Below, in pieces: positions 37,960 to 47,201 of a stretch of DNA of 64,000 bases. This DNA comes from Kitasatospora kifunensis (lineage in GTDB: Bacteria; Actinomycetota; Actinomycetes; Streptomycetales; Streptomycetaceae). The notes beneath the pieces are model-generated. The model did no database searches and was not told the DNA's origin. It saw only the letters and a list, made by a program, of their open reading frames with translations. Within the stretch, counting starts at the first letter, position 1, and the number at the start of each line of letters is the position of its first letter. The stretch lies in the NCBI RefSeq assembly GCF_014203855.1, contig NZ_JACHJV010000001.1, positions 1,736,001-1,800,000 of the forward strand, given 5' to 3'. The position numbers and the translations under genes were made by a program.

Positions 37960-39012
37960 TCAGATGGTGGAGGCGTCGATCACGAAGCGGTAGCGGACGT
38001 CGCTCTTCTGCACCCGCTCGTAGGCCTCGTTGATCTGCGTCGCCTCGATCAGCTCGATCTCCGAGCCGATGCCGTGCTGCGCGCAGAAGTCCAGCATCTC
38101 CTGGGTCTCCCGGATGCCGCCGATCATCGAGCCGGAGAGCGACTTGCGCCCGGGGATCAGCGCGAACGGCGCCACCTCCATCGGGTGCTCGGGGCCGCCG
38201 ATCTGCACCAGGGTGCCGTCGGTGCGCAGCAGGCTCAGGTAGGCGTTGAGGTCCAGGTTGGCCGAGACGGTGTTGAGGATCAGGTCGAAGCGGCCCGCCA
38301 GCTCCTCGAAGGTGGCCGGGTCGCTGGTCGCGTAGTAGTGGTCCGCGCCCAGTCGCAGGCCGTCCTCGCGCTTGCTCAGCGTCTGGCTGAGCACGGTGAC
38401 CTCGGCGCCGAGCGCGTGGGCGATCTTGACACCCATGTGACCGAGGCCGCCCAGGCCGATGATGGCCAGCTTGGTGCCGGGGCCGGCGTTCCAGTGCGCG
38501 AGCGGCGAGTAGAGGGTGATGCCGGCGCACAGCAGCGGGGCGGCCACGTCCAGCTCGATGCCCTCGGGGATCCGCAGCGCGTAGTTCTCGTCCACCACGA
38601 TGTGCGTCGAGTAACCGCCGTAGGTGGGCTCGCCGTCGCGGCCACGGCTGTTGTAGGTGCCGTACATGCCGCCGGCACCGGTGCAGTACTGCTCGTCGCC
38701 GGCCTTGCAGTTCTCGCACTCGCGGCAGGAGTCGACGAAGCAGCCGACGCCGACCCGGTCACCGAGCGCGTACTTGCTGACGCCCGAGCCGACCTCGGCG
38801 ACCACGCCGGCGATCTCGTGACCCGGCACCATCGGGTAGGTGCCCACGCCCCAGTCGGCGTTGACCTGGTGGATGTCGGAGTGGCAGATGCCGGCGAACT
38901 TGATCTCGATCAGGATGTCGTGCTCGCCCAGCGCACGACGCGGGATGGTGGTCTTGGCGAGCGGGGCCTTCGGGGCGGGGGAGGCATATGCGGCGACAGT
39001 GGTGTGGGTCAT
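37960..39012 (-). CDS. Zinc-dependent NADP alcohol dehydrogenase (CAD/YahK type)
   Basis: 350-aa MDR-family enzyme reducing aldehydes or oxidising alcohols. Catalytic zinc: GICHSDIHQ and GHEIAGVV; structural zinc: [15 protein letters not shown]; nucleotide-binding GLGGLGHMG. Segments such as [20 protein letters not shown] match the cinnamyl-alcohol/YahK branch. ATG 39012 ([14 protein letters not shown]). It is divergent from an XRE regulator with a small palindrome between, so aldehyde- or stress-induced expression is plausible. Confidence 0.92.
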   Translation of the reverse strand: MTHTTVAAYASPAPKAPLAKTTIPRRALGEHDILIEIKFAGICHSDIHQVNADWGVGTYPMVPGHEIAGVVAEVGSGVSKYALGDRVGVGCFVDSCRECENCKAGDEQYCTGAGGMYGTYNSRGRDGEPTYGGYSTHIVVDENYALRIPEGIELDVAAPLLCAGITLYSPLAHWNAGPGTKLAIIGLGGLGHMGVKIAHALGAEVTVLSQTLSKREDGLRLGADHYYATSDPATFEELAGRFDLILNTVSANLDLNAYLSLLRTDGTLVQIGGPEHPMEVAPFALIPGRKSLSGSMIGGIRETQEMLDFCAQHGIGSEIELIEATQINEAYERVQKSDVRYRFVIDASTI

Positions 39013-39077
39013 GACCACCACTCTGCCGAGCCGCGGCGAGGGGAGCCAGAGCGCCGTTTGCCTACGACCGCCGTTCC

Positions 39078-39091
39078 TACCACTGCTGGTA
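39078..39091. promoter_or_regulatory. Small palindrome in the adh/xre divergent promoter
   Basis: TACCACTGCTGGTA: five-base arms around CTGC. It lies 65 bp before adh and 20 bp before the XRE start, whose CATACT hexamer close to ATG suggests leaderless transcription. Confidence 0.45.
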
Positions 39092-39111
39092 TCACCCTCA
39101 TACTTGACGTC

Positions 39112-39966
39112 ATGGATCAGCGCACCGAACTGAGTGAGTTCCTCCGTTCCCGCCGGGCCCGTCTGCGCCCCGAGGACGTCGGGCTCGCCCACTACGGCGG
39201 CCGCCGCCGGGTGCCCGGACTGCGCCGCGAGGAGCTGGCCCAGCTGGCCGGGGTCAGCGCGGCCTACTACACCCGCCTCGAACAGGGCCACGGCGAGAAC
39301 GTCTCGAGCACCGTGCTGGACGCGATCTCAGGTGCGCTGCGGCTGGGCCAGGCCGAGCGCGAACACCTGACCCGCCTGGTCCGCCCGGTGCGCCGACGCG
39401 GCTACACCGCCACCCGCCCGCAGGTGCTGCGGTCCGAAGTGCAGCACCTGCTGGACACGATGGAGACCGTGCCCGCCTATGTGGTGGGCCGGTGGCTGGA
39501 CGTGCTCGGCTGGAACCGGGCGGCGAGCGCGCTGGTGGGCGACTTCGCCGCCATGCCGGTCGAGCAGCGCAACGTGGCCTGGCAGACCTTCCGCAACCCG
39601 GCCGTCCGGGAGATGTTCGCCGACTGGTCGTGCAAGGCCGCCGACGTCGTCGCCACCCTGCGGCTGAGCGCCGGGCGCTACCCGGGGGACCCGCGCCTCG
39701 GCGCGCTCTACGAGGAGCTCTCCGAGGCGAGCGAGGACTTCCGGCGACTGTGGGACACCCACAACGTGGCGGACAAGGGCCACTGCGCCAAGGACCTGCG
39801 ACACCCGGTGGTCGGCCCGCTGACCTTGCACCACGAGTCGTTCCGGCTGCCGAGCGACCCGGACCAGACCCTGTGCACCTACCACGCCGAGCCGGGCTCG
39901 GCCTCGGCCGAGGCGCTGCGGCTGCTGACCACCGGGGCCGGGGCCGCGGCCACCCAATCGATCTGA
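39112..39966 (+). CDS. XRE regulator with MmyB-like ligand-binding domain
   Basis: 284 aa. Helix-turn-helix [20 protein letters not shown] followed by [18 protein letters not shown]; the C-terminal part ([47 protein letters not shown]-like CTYHAEPGS) is the MmyB-like PAS-fold domain thought to bind fatty acids. In Streptomyces these usually control an adjacent oxidoreductase, here the divergent alcohol dehydrogenase. The ATG 39112 has no ribosome site. Confidence 0.92.
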   Translation: MDQRTELSEFLRSRRARLRPEDVGLAHYGGRRRVPGLRREELAQLAGVSAAYYTRLEQGHGENVSSTVLDAISGALRLGQAEREHLTRLVRPVRRRGYTATRPQVLRSEVQHLLDTMETVPAYVVGRWLDVLGWNRAASALVGDFAAMPVEQRNVAWQTFRNPAVREMFADWSCKAADVVATLRLSAGRYPGDPRLGALYEELSEASEDFRRLWDTHNVADKGHCAKDLRHPVVGPLTLHHESFRLPSDPDQTLCTYHAEPGSASAEALRLLTTGAGAAATQSI

Positions 39967-39973
39967 CGGTTCG

Positions 39974-40996
39974 TCAGCTGCCTGGAGCGACGTCCACCAG
40001 GACCTTGCCCACCGCCGCGTTCTCCACCGCCGCGTGCGCGTCGCCCGTCTTCTCCAGCGGGAAGCGGTGCAGCGGCAGCCCGGCCGCCTCGCCCACCCGC
40101 AGCGCGCCGTCGGCCAGCGCGGCCGAGACCGCCGCCACGGCGTGCGCCTTCGCCTCGACGGGCATCGTGTAGACGAGGATGCCCTGCCAGCGCAGGTTGG
40201 CGTCCATGGATTCGCGGACCGGGTAGTGCACCTCGGCCCGCCCGTTCGCCGCGTAGCAGGCGATCACGGCGTTGGGCGCGGCGACGGCGTGGTCGAGCAC
40301 CGCGTTCTGCTCGGCCGAGACCTCCACGATGATGTCCACCCCGCCGGGCGCCAGCGCGCGGATCGCGGTGGCGGCGTCCTCGGCCCGGTAGTCGACGACC
40401 TGGTGCGCCCCCGCAGCGCGGGCCAGCGCGGCCTTGGCCGGGCTGCTCACGGTGGTCAGCACGGTGGCCCCGGCCCAGCGGGCCAGCTGGATCGCCGCGT
40501 TGCCCACCGCGCCCGCCCCGCCCGCCACCAGCACGGTTCGGCCCGCCAGCGCTCCGGGTGCCAGCCGCTCGGGCCCCCGGTCGGCCACCGTCAGCGCCCG
40601 GTGCGCGGTGAGCGCCGGGATGCCGAGCGCGGCGCCGAGGTCGAAGGAGGCCGCCGTCGGCAGCGCCACGGCCTGCTGCTGCGGGACCACGGTGTACTCC
40701 TGCGCGGTGCCGTCGGCGCGCAGCCCGGCCGCCTCCCAGAGCCAGACCCGCTCGCCGATCCGGCCCCGGTCCACCCCGGAGCCGACGGCGTCGATCACCC
40801 CGGCGCCGTCCTGACCCGGCACCTGCGCACTGATACCGGGGGCCAGGCCCGCGGTGCGGCTCTTCCAGTCGGTCGGGTTGACCCCGGAGACGTGCACCCT
40901 GACCCGGACCTGGCCGTCACCGGGCTCCGGCAACGGCCGCTCCACCAGGGTGAGGACCTCGGGGCCGCCGGCGGCGGTGTAGACGATCGCCTTCAT
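39974..40996 (-). CDS. NADPH:quinone oxidoreductase (zeta-crystallin type)
   Basis: 340-aa MDR enzyme without zinc-ligand Cys residues. MKAIVYTAAGGPEVLTLVER start, VNPTDWKSRTAG, GQDGAGVIDAVGSGVD and the NADPH-binding AGGAGAVGNAAIQLARWAG. Family role: NADPH-dependent reduction of quinones or enones. ATG 40996 is the canonical MKA start. The stop is 7 bp from the convergent XRE stop. Confidence 0.9.
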   Translation of the reverse strand: MKAIVYTAAGGPEVLTLVERPLPEPGDGQVRVRVHVSGVNPTDWKSRTAGLAPGISAQVPGQDGAGVIDAVGSGVDRGRIGERVWLWEAAGLRADGTAQEYTVVPQQQAVALPTAASFDLGAALGIPALTAHRALTVADRGPERLAPGALAGRTVLVAGGAGAVGNAAIQLARWAGATVLTTVSSPAKAALARAAGAHQVVDYRAEDAATAIRALAPGGVDIIVEVSAEQNAVLDHAVAAPNAVIACYAANGRAEVHYPVRESMDANLRWQGILVYTMPVEAKAHAVAAVSAALADGALRVGEAAGLPLHRFPLEKTGDAHAAVENAAVGKVLVDVAPGS

Positions 40997-41129
40997 TGTC
41001 CTGCTCAACTCCGGTGCTCGGGTGCGACTGTGGGGGCGCGGGGGCATGGTCACGCTCCCCGTGTGCACGCTACCCGATCACCGCGGTGGCACACCGTCAG
41101 CAGGACGGTGGACGATCAGGCCCTGTCCG

Positions 41130-41393
41130 TCAGTACACCAGGTAGGCCGGTCGTCGCCCTTCGTCGTCGATCTCGCCGGCCGCCTGGGACCGCAGCTTGT
41201 GCGCCAGGTCGTCCAGCGCCCGCCAGGCGGCCACCTCCTCGCCGATCCTGGCCAGTGGCCGGTCCACCGAACTGCGGACCGCCTCGCCGTGCCCGGCCAG
41301 CCCGGGGGCCCTGCTCCCGACCAGCCTGGCGTCACAGCGCGTGTTCACGCCGTCTTCCTCGAAGCTCAGCTCGACATCCCAGTGATTTCGCAT
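41130..41393 (-). CDS. DUF1876 domain protein
   Basis: 87 aa. Pattern WDVELSFEEDGVNTRCDARL, SVDRPLARIGEEVAAWRALD, DLAHKL matches DUF1876, a dsRBD-like fold found only in actinobacteria. ATG 41393 has GGAGG nine bases upstream. Function unknown; some members respond to stress. Monocistronic. Confidence 0.85.
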   Translation of the reverse strand: MRNHWDVELSFEEDGVNTRCDARLVGSRAPGLAGHGEAVRSSVDRPLARIGEEVAAWRALDDLAHKLRSQAAGEIDDEGRRPAYLVY

Positions 41394-41612
41394 GGCGCGC
41401 CTCCTGCTCCCTACCAGCGTGAACCCGCCGCCCCACCCCCGGCAAGCGCCCACGGCGACCACACCCAACCATGATCATCCGCAGCTCGGCAGACGACCAC
41501 GCGGCGCTCCCCCACCGCGACCGACCCCCTTGCCCGCACCCGGCCCGACTGCGGATGATCTGACGGTACGTCCGCTCCGAACTTGCCCGCACCAACGCCC
41601 TACGGAGCCGCC

Positions 41613-41873
41613 ATGCCGATCCTGCCCGAGCCACCCGACCTGCCCGAGCCACCGGAGCTACCGGGCCTGCACGAGCTCCGCGAGTTGCCCGACATCCCCG
41701 AGCTGCCGACCATCGGGCTCCTGCCCGACATCCCGCACCTGCCCTTCTACCACCTGCCGCAGCCCTCCCACCTGCCGCAGCCGGGCCCACTGCCGCAGCC
41801 CCCGCAACTCCCGGAGCCACCGGAGCTGCCCGAGCCACCCGACCTCCCCGAGCCGCCGCTACTGCCCGAATAG
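41613..41873 (+). CDS. LPEPP repeat protein (86 aa)
   Basis: Made largely of Leu-Pro-x-Pro-Pro units: starts MPILPEPPDLPEPPELPGLH, has a less regular middle (LPDIPHLPFYHLPQ) and ends with more LPEPP copies. A polyproline-II rod is expected. No signal peptide. A CGGAG site precedes ATG 41613 and a strong hairpin follows. The opposite strand is also open (Gly/Ser-rich), as happens with such repeats; the ribosome site favours the + frame. Unknown function. Confidence 0.55.
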   Translation: MPILPEPPDLPEPPELPGLHELRELPDIPELPTIGLLPDIPHLPFYHLPQPSHLPQPGPLPQPPQLPEPPELPEPPDLPEPPLLPE

Positions 41874-41918
41874 TTTCCGTGACCATGCGTCAACTTCCCT
41901 CCCAGGGAGGAGAACATC

Positions 41919-41952
41919 CCCGCCGCATCCATCCGAGGATTGATGCGGCGGG
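41919..41952 (+). terminator. Terminator between the LPEPP gene and the serine hydrolase
   Basis: 11-bp perfect stem CCCGCCGCATC (41919-41929) with its complement at 41942-41952. A second small palindrome CCTCCCAGGGAGG lies at 41898-41910. Confidence 0.65.
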
Positions 41953-42015
41953 ACCACCGAGGCTGTGAAGCTGAGCCCGTGCCGGAGGTCCCGGTGCCCA
42001 CCAAAGGGGAGCAGC

Positions 42016-43305
42016 ATGCCGAACCGCCAGCCGAGCTCGACGCACCACCGCCACAGCCTGCGCCTCGCCGCCGGCCTGCTCGCGGGCGTCACCGTCCTCG
42101 GATTCGCCCCGGCAGCCGGCGCCGCCACCCCGCCGAGTGGCACGTTCACTCTCTCCTCCGCCCAGGGCCAGGACGACGGCCGCCCGGACAGCGCCACGCT
42201 CCAGCAGGAGTTGAACGCGATCCTCGCCCAGGGCGGCGCCACCAGCGCCATCGCCGAGATCCGGGAGAACGGCCAGGTCGCCTGGCGCGGCACCGCCGGG
42301 GTCCGCGAGCTCGGCAGCACCGCGCCCGCGCCCATCGACGGGCGGTTCCGGGTCGGCAGCGTGACCAAGACCTTCCTGGCCACGGTGCTGCTCCAGCTCT
42401 CCGCCGAGGGCAAGGTCGGTCTGGACGATCCGATCGAGCAGTACCTGCCCGGCGTCGTCCCCGGCGGCGGCGCGATCACCGTGCGCCAGGTGCTCAACCA
42501 CACCGCCGGCATCTTCGACTACACGGAGGACCCCAAGTTCGCCGAGGACACCGAGGCCGAGCAGGAGCAGTTGGCCGCCTCCGGTCGCTGGAACACCTAC
42601 ACCCCGCAGCAGTTGATCGCCGTCGCCACCAGCCACCCGCCGTACTTCGCCCCCGGGCAGGGCTTTCACTACTCCAACACCGACTACCTGCTGATCGGCG
42701 AGCTGATCGGCTCGGTGACCGGGCAGTCCTGGCGTACCGAGGTCCAGCAGCGGATCCTGCGCCCGCTCGGCCTGCACCACACCTACCTGCCCGACACCGA
42801 AACCCGGATCCCCGGCCCGCACGCCCACGGCTACCTCCCGCTGACCAGCGGCCCGGCCGACATCACCGAGCTCAACCCCTCGGTGGCCGGCTCGGCCGGC
42901 GAGATCATCTCCACCACCGACGACCTGACCGAGTTCAACGCCGCCCTGCTCGGCGGCCGCCTGCTCGGCCCCGACCAGCTCGCCGAGATGACCACCACCG
43001 TCACGACCAACCAGGGCTTCGACTACGGCCTCGGCCTGATGCGCGGCACGCTGCCGTGCGGCTACGTCTGGGGTCACACCGGGCAGATCTACGGCTACCT
43101 CACCTACGTGGTCGGCGACCGCACCGGCGACCGCCAGATCGCCCTCTCGGTGACCCCGTACGACCCGACCAAGTCCGCCGGGGTCGTCCGGGCCATCAAC
43201 GCCCTGCTCGGCCAGACCTTCTGCGCCGCCCCCGCCAATCCGGCCCCGAGCTCGGCCCTGACCACCGGCCCGGCCGACCTCGAACCGAGCCTCACCGGCC
43301 AGTGA
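42016..43305 (+). CDS. Secreted serine hydrolase (beta-lactamase/D-Ala-D-Ala carboxypeptidase family)
   Basis: 429 aa. Signal peptide about 1-37 (LRLAAGLLAGVTVLGFAPAA). Active-site motifs: SVTK (S115-K118), YSN in GFHYSNTDYLLIG and HTG in VWGHTGQIYG. Two Cys (LPCGYVW and TFCAAP) may pair. The family includes R61-type DD-peptidases and esterases. Residues after the fold form a short Pro/Ser tail. Monocistronic, with AAGGGGAG before ATG and a terminator after the stop. Confidence 0.9.
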   Translation: MPNRQPSSTHHRHSLRLAAGLLAGVTVLGFAPAAGAATPPSGTFTLSSAQGQDDGRPDSATLQQELNAILAQGGATSAIAEIRENGQVAWRGTAGVRELGSTAPAPIDGRFRVGSVTKTFLATVLLQLSAEGKVGLDDPIEQYLPGVVPGGGAITVRQVLNHTAGIFDYTEDPKFAEDTEAEQEQLAASGRWNTYTPQQLIAVATSHPPYFAPGQGFHYSNTDYLLIGELIGSVTGQSWRTEVQQRILRPLGLHHTYLPDTETRIPGPHAHGYLPLTSGPADITELNPSVAGSAGEIISTTDDLTEFNAALLGGRLLGPDQLAEMTTTVTTNQGFDYGLGLMRGTLPCGYVWGHTGQIYGYLTYVVGDRTGDRQIALSVTPYDPTKSAGVVRAINALLGQTFCAAPANPAPSSALTTGPADLEPSLTGQ

Positions 43306-43312
43306 GAGAGCT

Positions 43313-43343
43313 GGGCCGCCCGTCACCAACTGCCGGGCGGCCC
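43313..43343 (+). terminator. Terminator after the serine hydrolase
   Basis: 10-bp perfect stem GGGCCGCCCG (43313-43322) with CGGGCGGCCC (43334-43343), seven bases after the stop. Confidence 0.7.
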
Positions 43344-43394
43344 GGGCCGAAAACCGGTTGGCAGCCACCCTCTGGGCCAGCGAGGATCCGGGGC

Positions 43395-44159
43395 ATGGAA
43401 CACCTGGTGCGGGTCAGCGGCGGCGAACTCTGGGCCGAGGACTGCGGTGGCGACGGTCCCCCGCTCGTCCTCCTGCACCCCGGGATCGGGGACTCCCGGA
43501 TCTGGGACCAGCTGCTCTCCCGTCTCACCGCCCGCCACCGGGTGATCCGCTACGACGTACGCGGTTACGGACGCTCGCCGCAGCCGACCGGACCGTACTC
43601 CAGGCTGGCCGACCTGATCGCCGTGCTCGACCACTTCGGCCTGCGGCGGGTGGCGCTGGTCGGCTGCAGCATGGGCGGCGAGACCGCGCTGAACCTCGCG
43701 CTCGCCGCACCCGAGAAGGTGGCCTCGCTGGTACTGCTCTGCCCCGGCATCACCGGCTACCCGTGGCCGCCGGAGGAGGAACTCGACGCCGAGTACGAGG
43801 CGCTGTCGGCGGCCGGCGACGAGGCGGGCCTGATCGCCTTCGGGCTGCGCGAATGGAGCGCGGCCGGTGCCGACCCCACCGCCGTCAGGCAGATGACCTC
43901 GGCCGCCCGCGCCTGGCCGAGCGAGGACCAGTACCAACTCGCCGACCCTGACACCTTCGAGCGCCTCGGCGAACTCGACCTGCCGGCCGTCCTGCTGGTC
44001 GGCGATCTGGATCGCCCAGCGCTCATCGCCGCCAACGAGCAGATCGCCGACCGGATCCCCGGCTGCCGGCTGGTCGTCGTCCCGGGCGCCGACCACTACC
44101 TGCCGCTGCGGGCACCGGAGTTGATCATCGAAACGATCCTGGCCGGCCCGGCCCTCTGA
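43395..44159 (+). CDS. Alpha/beta hydrolase
   Basis: 254 aa. LLHPGIGDSRIWDQ oxyanion region, YDVRGYGRSPQPTGPYSRLA, nucleophile elbow GCSMGG, acid in VGDLDRPAL and terminal His in PGADHYLPL. A cap is inserted about 125-185. It resembles 3-oxoadipate enol-lactonase-like hydrolases, but the substrate is not determined. 25 bp before a GNAT gene, so possibly cotranscribed. Confidence 0.87.
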   Translation: MEHLVRVSGGELWAEDCGGDGPPLVLLHPGIGDSRIWDQLLSRLTARHRVIRYDVRGYGRSPQPTGPYSRLADLIAVLDHFGLRRVALVGCSMGGETALNLALAAPEKVASLVLLCPGITGYPWPPEEELDAEYEALSAAGDEAGLIAFGLREWSAAGADPTAVRQMTSAARAWPSEDQYQLADPDTFERLGELDLPAVLLVGDLDRPALIAANEQIADRIPGCRLVVVPGADHYLPLRAPELIIETILAGPAL

Positions 44160-44184
44160 GATCACCGCGGATAGGCTGCCAGGC

Positions 44185-44742
44185 ATGACCGAACTCCTCA
44201 CCCCACGCCTGCGGTTGCGCTCCTGGCGACCCGACGACCTGGCCGCGCTCAGCGAACTCAACGCCGATCCGGAGGTGATGCGCTACATCGCCGACGGCTC
44301 GGTGCTCTCCCCGGAGCAGAGCGCGGAGCAGCTGGCCCGCTTTCGGCGGCTCTGGGACGAGCAGGGTTTCGGGCTCTTCCCGGTGGAACGGCGGGACAGC
44401 GGAGAGTTCCTGGGCTGGGTCGGGCTGGCCGTCCCCGCGTTCCTGCCGGAGGTCCTGCCCGCCGTCGAGATCGGCTGGCGGCTGAAGCGATCCGCCTGGG
44501 GCCACGGCTACGCGACCGAGGCCGCGCGCACCGTGCTCGCCCTCGGCTTCGAGGAGCTCGGGCTGGATCGGGTCGTGAGCATCTGCCACGTGGACAACCA
44601 CGCCTCCGCCAACGTGATGACCAAGCTCGGGCTGACCCTCGATCGCCGCACCACGGTGCCGAGTCACGGCGGTGCGGTCAAGGTTTTGGCGCTGACCGGC
44701 GAGGACTACCGTTCAGCGGCAGCCGATCGGCCACGCTTCTAG
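44185..44742 (+). CDS. GNAT-family acetyltransferase (RimJ/RimL type)
   Basis: 185 aa. TPRLRLRSWRPDDLAALSEL start, IGWRLKRSAWGHGYATEA acetyl-CoA-binding segment, ELGLDRVVSICHVDNHASAN and VMTKLGLT. This branch acetylates N-termini or small amines and antibiotics. No further specificity visible. Likely in one unit with the preceding hydrolase. Confidence 0.9.
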   Translation: MTELLTPRLRLRSWRPDDLAALSELNADPEVMRYIADGSVLSPEQSAEQLARFRRLWDEQGFGLFPVERRDSGEFLGWVGLAVPAFLPEVLPAVEIGWRLKRSAWGHGYATEAARTVLALGFEELGLDRVVSICHVDNHASANVMTKLGLTLDRRTTVPSHGGAVKVLALTGEDYRSAAADRPRF

Positions 44743-44778
44743 GCCGTGCCGCCGCCAGGGCCTGTCGCCCCGGCCGCG

Positions 44779-46035
44779 TCACTCGTGGCCCGCGAGCTCC
44801 GCCACGGCCCGGCGCCGGACCTCGGCCACCTCCGCACAGCCGCCGAAGGCCTCCGTCACCTGGATCAGCCAGTCCGCCTCTGCGTCCACCGTGCCGGGGC
44901 CGGGCACGGGTTGGGTGACGCAGGCCACCGGCGCCGTGGGCCCGCAGGCCCGGCGCCCCGCCCGTCCGGCCTCCAGGGCCGCCGCGAGGGTGGCCGCCTC
45001 CACCAGCGCGCCGTGCGGCTGCCCGCCCATCGCCTGGCTCACCCAGCCGGCCACCTCGGGGTGGACGAACGGGCGCAGCGCCAGCTGCCCGTCGCGGATC
45101 TCGATGATCCGCCGGTAGAGCGCGAACTCCGCGTCCCGCAGCGCCGGTCGCCGCCCGGTGCCGGCCCCCTCGCCCAGCGCGATGCCGGGCACCGCCGAGT
45201 GCAGCGCCGACCAGAGCGGCTCGAGCGCGGTGTAGCGACGACGGGCGCGCAGCCAGCGCGCGGGGGCGGTGATCCCCGCCCCCCAGCGGGTGCCGCCCCA
45301 GACCGTCGCGGTGGCGCCACCGACCGTCAGCCCCGTGCAGAGCGCGCCGAGCACGTTGGAGATCGTGTCCTCGCTGTCGCTCTGCCTGCCGTGGGCCAGC
45401 AGCCACGCCACGTCGTCCAGCGCCCACAGGCTCCACAAGGCCCCGACCACCACCGCCAGCGTCATCAGCCGCAGGCCGGTGCGCAGCAGGTTGTTTCCGG
45501 CCGCCAGCCTGGTCTGATAGACCAGTACCGTGCCCAGCACGACCAGGCAGCCCACCGAGTAGCCCGCGAACAGCAGGTTGTATCCGACCAGCAGCCAGCG
45601 GCCCCACCCGGTCACCATCAACTGGCCGCCGTGGTGGGTGGGATGCGCGGCGCAGAAGAGCAGGGCCAGGCAGAGCGGCACCGCCACGGTCGGCACCGTC
45701 CAGCGGCGCAGCCGCGCCCGCACCGCCAGCGGATCGCTCCCCCGGGCCTGGAGCACCAGCGCGATCAGCACCAGCAGGCTCACCGCGCCGACCTTCATCA
45801 TGTCGCCGATCAGCAACAGCAGTTCGGAGCCGAATCCGGTGGGACCGGTGGCGGTCACCAGACCGGGCGCCCGGGTCACCAGCGCGCCGCCCATGCAGAG
45901 CGCGAAGCCGCAGGCGTAGCGCTGTATCAGGTCGCTGCGGTTGCTGCGGACGGCGGCCAGGCGCTGCCCGGCGAAGCCCAGCAGGAGTGCGGCGGCGCTG
46001 TAGGCCGCGAGGTCCGCCGGTCCGAGCTCAACCAT
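44779..46035 (-). CDS. Multi-pass membrane protein (MAB_1171c/DUF6545-like)
   Basis: 418 aa. The N-terminal half has about seven transmembrane segments (AAYSAAALLLGFAGQRLAAV, LLLLIGDMMKVGAVSLLVLI, VAVPLCLALLFCA, YNLLFAGYSVGCLVVLGTVL, LAVVVGALWSLWAL and others); the C-terminal 180 residues are cytosolic (FALYRRIIEIRDGQLALRPF). This matches the putative-transporter family that accompanies XRE and ImmA/IrrE genes in actinobacteria. ATG 46035 overlaps the protease gene by 8 bp; the longer open frame upstream only translates that gene's repeat tail. A sensor role is as plausible as transport. Confidence 0.8.
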   Translation of the reverse strand: MVELGPADLAAYSAAALLLGFAGQRLAAVRSNRSDLIQRYACGFALCMGGALVTRAPGLVTATGPTGFGSELLLLIGDMMKVGAVSLLVLIALVLQARGSDPLAVRARLRRWTVPTVAVPLCLALLFCAAHPTHHGGQLMVTGWGRWLLVGYNLLFAGYSVGCLVVLGTVLVYQTRLAAGNNLLRTGLRLMTLAVVVGALWSLWALDDVAWLLAHGRQSDSEDTISNVLGALCTGLTVGGATATVWGGTRWGAGITAPARWLRARRRYTALEPLWSALHSAVPGIALGEGAGTGRRPALRDAEFALYRRIIEIRDGQLALRPFVHPEVAGWVSQAMGGQPHGALVEAATLAAALEAGRAGRRACGPTAPVACVTQPVPGPGTVDAEADWLIQVTEAFGGCAEVAEVRRRAVAELAGHE

Positions 46036-46666
46036 CGCTTGCTCCGGGCCCAGAACCGGGCGCGGAACCGGGCGCGAAACCGGGCCCAGAAGCGGGCGCG
46101 GAACCGGACCCCGAAGCGGGCCCGGGATCGGCCTCCGGACCGGGCTGCGCTTCGAGGCCGCCACCTTCCAGGCCGCCACCGGCTCCGAAGACCGCCTCCG
46201 CCCAGGACCCGGCCTCACCACCGGCGTCCAGGACCGCCCGGTGCAGGATCAATGAGGCCACCAACTCCGCCTCCCGCTCCTGCGGTTCGGAGTAGACGGT
46301 GCGCCCGAGCACGCGCTGCACCAGGGCGCCGGTCAGATGCGGCAGCAGTGTCTGCGTGGCGGGCGCGCTCTCGTGGTGGCGGCAGATCAGGTGCGCCGCC
46401 TCGTGCAGCAGGATGTGCTGCTGGTGCAGCGGCGTGGTGTCGGCGGAGTAGAGGATGCAGTCGGCCTCGTCGGTGGTGACCAGCAGGCCGCACGGCAGGT
46501 TCACCCGCCCGCTGACCGGGATCAGCTCGATGGGCCGGCCACGCCGCTCGGCCAGCCCGGTGATGAACCGGACGGCGTCGAACGGAACGGGTAACTCCAG
46601 GGCGTCCACCGTCTGCTGACATCGCTGCCAGGTCCGCCCACGCCGCGCCCGCCACCCGATCCGCAC
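46028..46666 (-). CDS. ImmA/IrrE-type zinc metallopeptidase
   Basis: 212 aa. Zinc motif HEAAH in ILLHEAAHLICRHHES; preceding LPCGLLVTTDEADCILYSAD is typical of COG2856 peptidases, which cleave XRE-type repressors. The last 45 residues are a Gly/Pro/Ala/Ser repeat encoded by a GC-rich minisatellite, outside the catalytic fold. GTG 46666 has GAGAGGA seven bases upstream. Lies 88 bp after an XRE gene, its probable substrate, and overlaps the membrane protein. Confidence 0.85.
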   Translation of the reverse strand: MRIGWRARRGRTWQRCQQTVDALELPVPFDAVRFITGLAERRGRPIELIPVSGRVNLPCGLLVTTDEADCILYSADTTPLHQQHILLHEAAHLICRHHESAPATQTLLPHLTGALVQRVLGRTVYSEPQEREAELVASLILHRAVLDAGGEAGSWAEAVFGAGGGLEGGGLEAQPGPEADPGPASGSGSAPASGPGFAPGSAPGSGPGASDG

Positions 46667-46754
46667 CGCGCATCCTCTCTTGGAGCCGCCGGGCCCGCCC
46701 GAGCCCGCACCGGCCCCGTCCGCCCGGCGATTCGACCGGCTGGGGCCATCCCCG

Positions 46755-47201
46755 TCAGCCCTTCGCGCCGCCACCCTCGCGCCGGGCGATCACATCGATC
46801 AGGTCACTGATCGTGCCCACGCCCTCCGGAGAGAGGTTGACCGCCCGCAGCGCCATGCTGCGCACCCCCGCGTCTCGCAGTGCGCCGAGCAGCTCGAGCT
46901 CCTGGGCGATCGCCGCGCCCTGGTCGTCGTCGAAGAAGTAGGCCACCGGGACTTGGAAGAACTGGGCCAGCGCCTCCAGGTGGCGCTTGGTGGGATTGTC
47001 CCGGCGTCCGGTGCGCAACTGCCAGAGGTAGGTGGCTGAGAAACTCTCGCCGGTCGCCTCCCGACACGCCTTGGCGACCTCTTCATGGCTGTACTGCTCG
47101 CGGTTGGCCCGGCGGACGACGCGGAAGAGGCCGTCGATCTTGTCGGCCAGCGTCGAAGTCCCGATCACGGCACCCGGTGCCGCGTCCTCGGCTTCCGTCA
47201 T
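46755..47201 (-). CDS. XRE-family regulator linked to ImmA/IrrE
   Basis: 148 aa. The helix-turn-helix covers YSHEEVAKACREATGESFSA and TYLWQLRTGRRDNPTKRHLE, then ALAQFFQVPVAYFFDDD. The C-terminal part (LGALRDAGVRSMALRAVNLS, PEGVGTISDLIDVIAR) is short and typical of EspR/SinR-like actinobacterial regulators. ATG 47201 has GGGAGG. It heads the three-gene unit. A GTTTCC repeat cluster 180-250 bp upstream may be its binding region. Confidence 0.88.
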   Translation of the reverse strand: MTEAEDAAPGAVIGTSTLADKIDGLFRVVRRANREQYSHEEVAKACREATGESFSATYLWQLRTGRRDNPTKRHLEALAQFFQVPVAYFFDDDQGAAIAQELELLGALRDAGVRSMALRAVNLSPEGVGTISDLIDVIARREGGGAKG

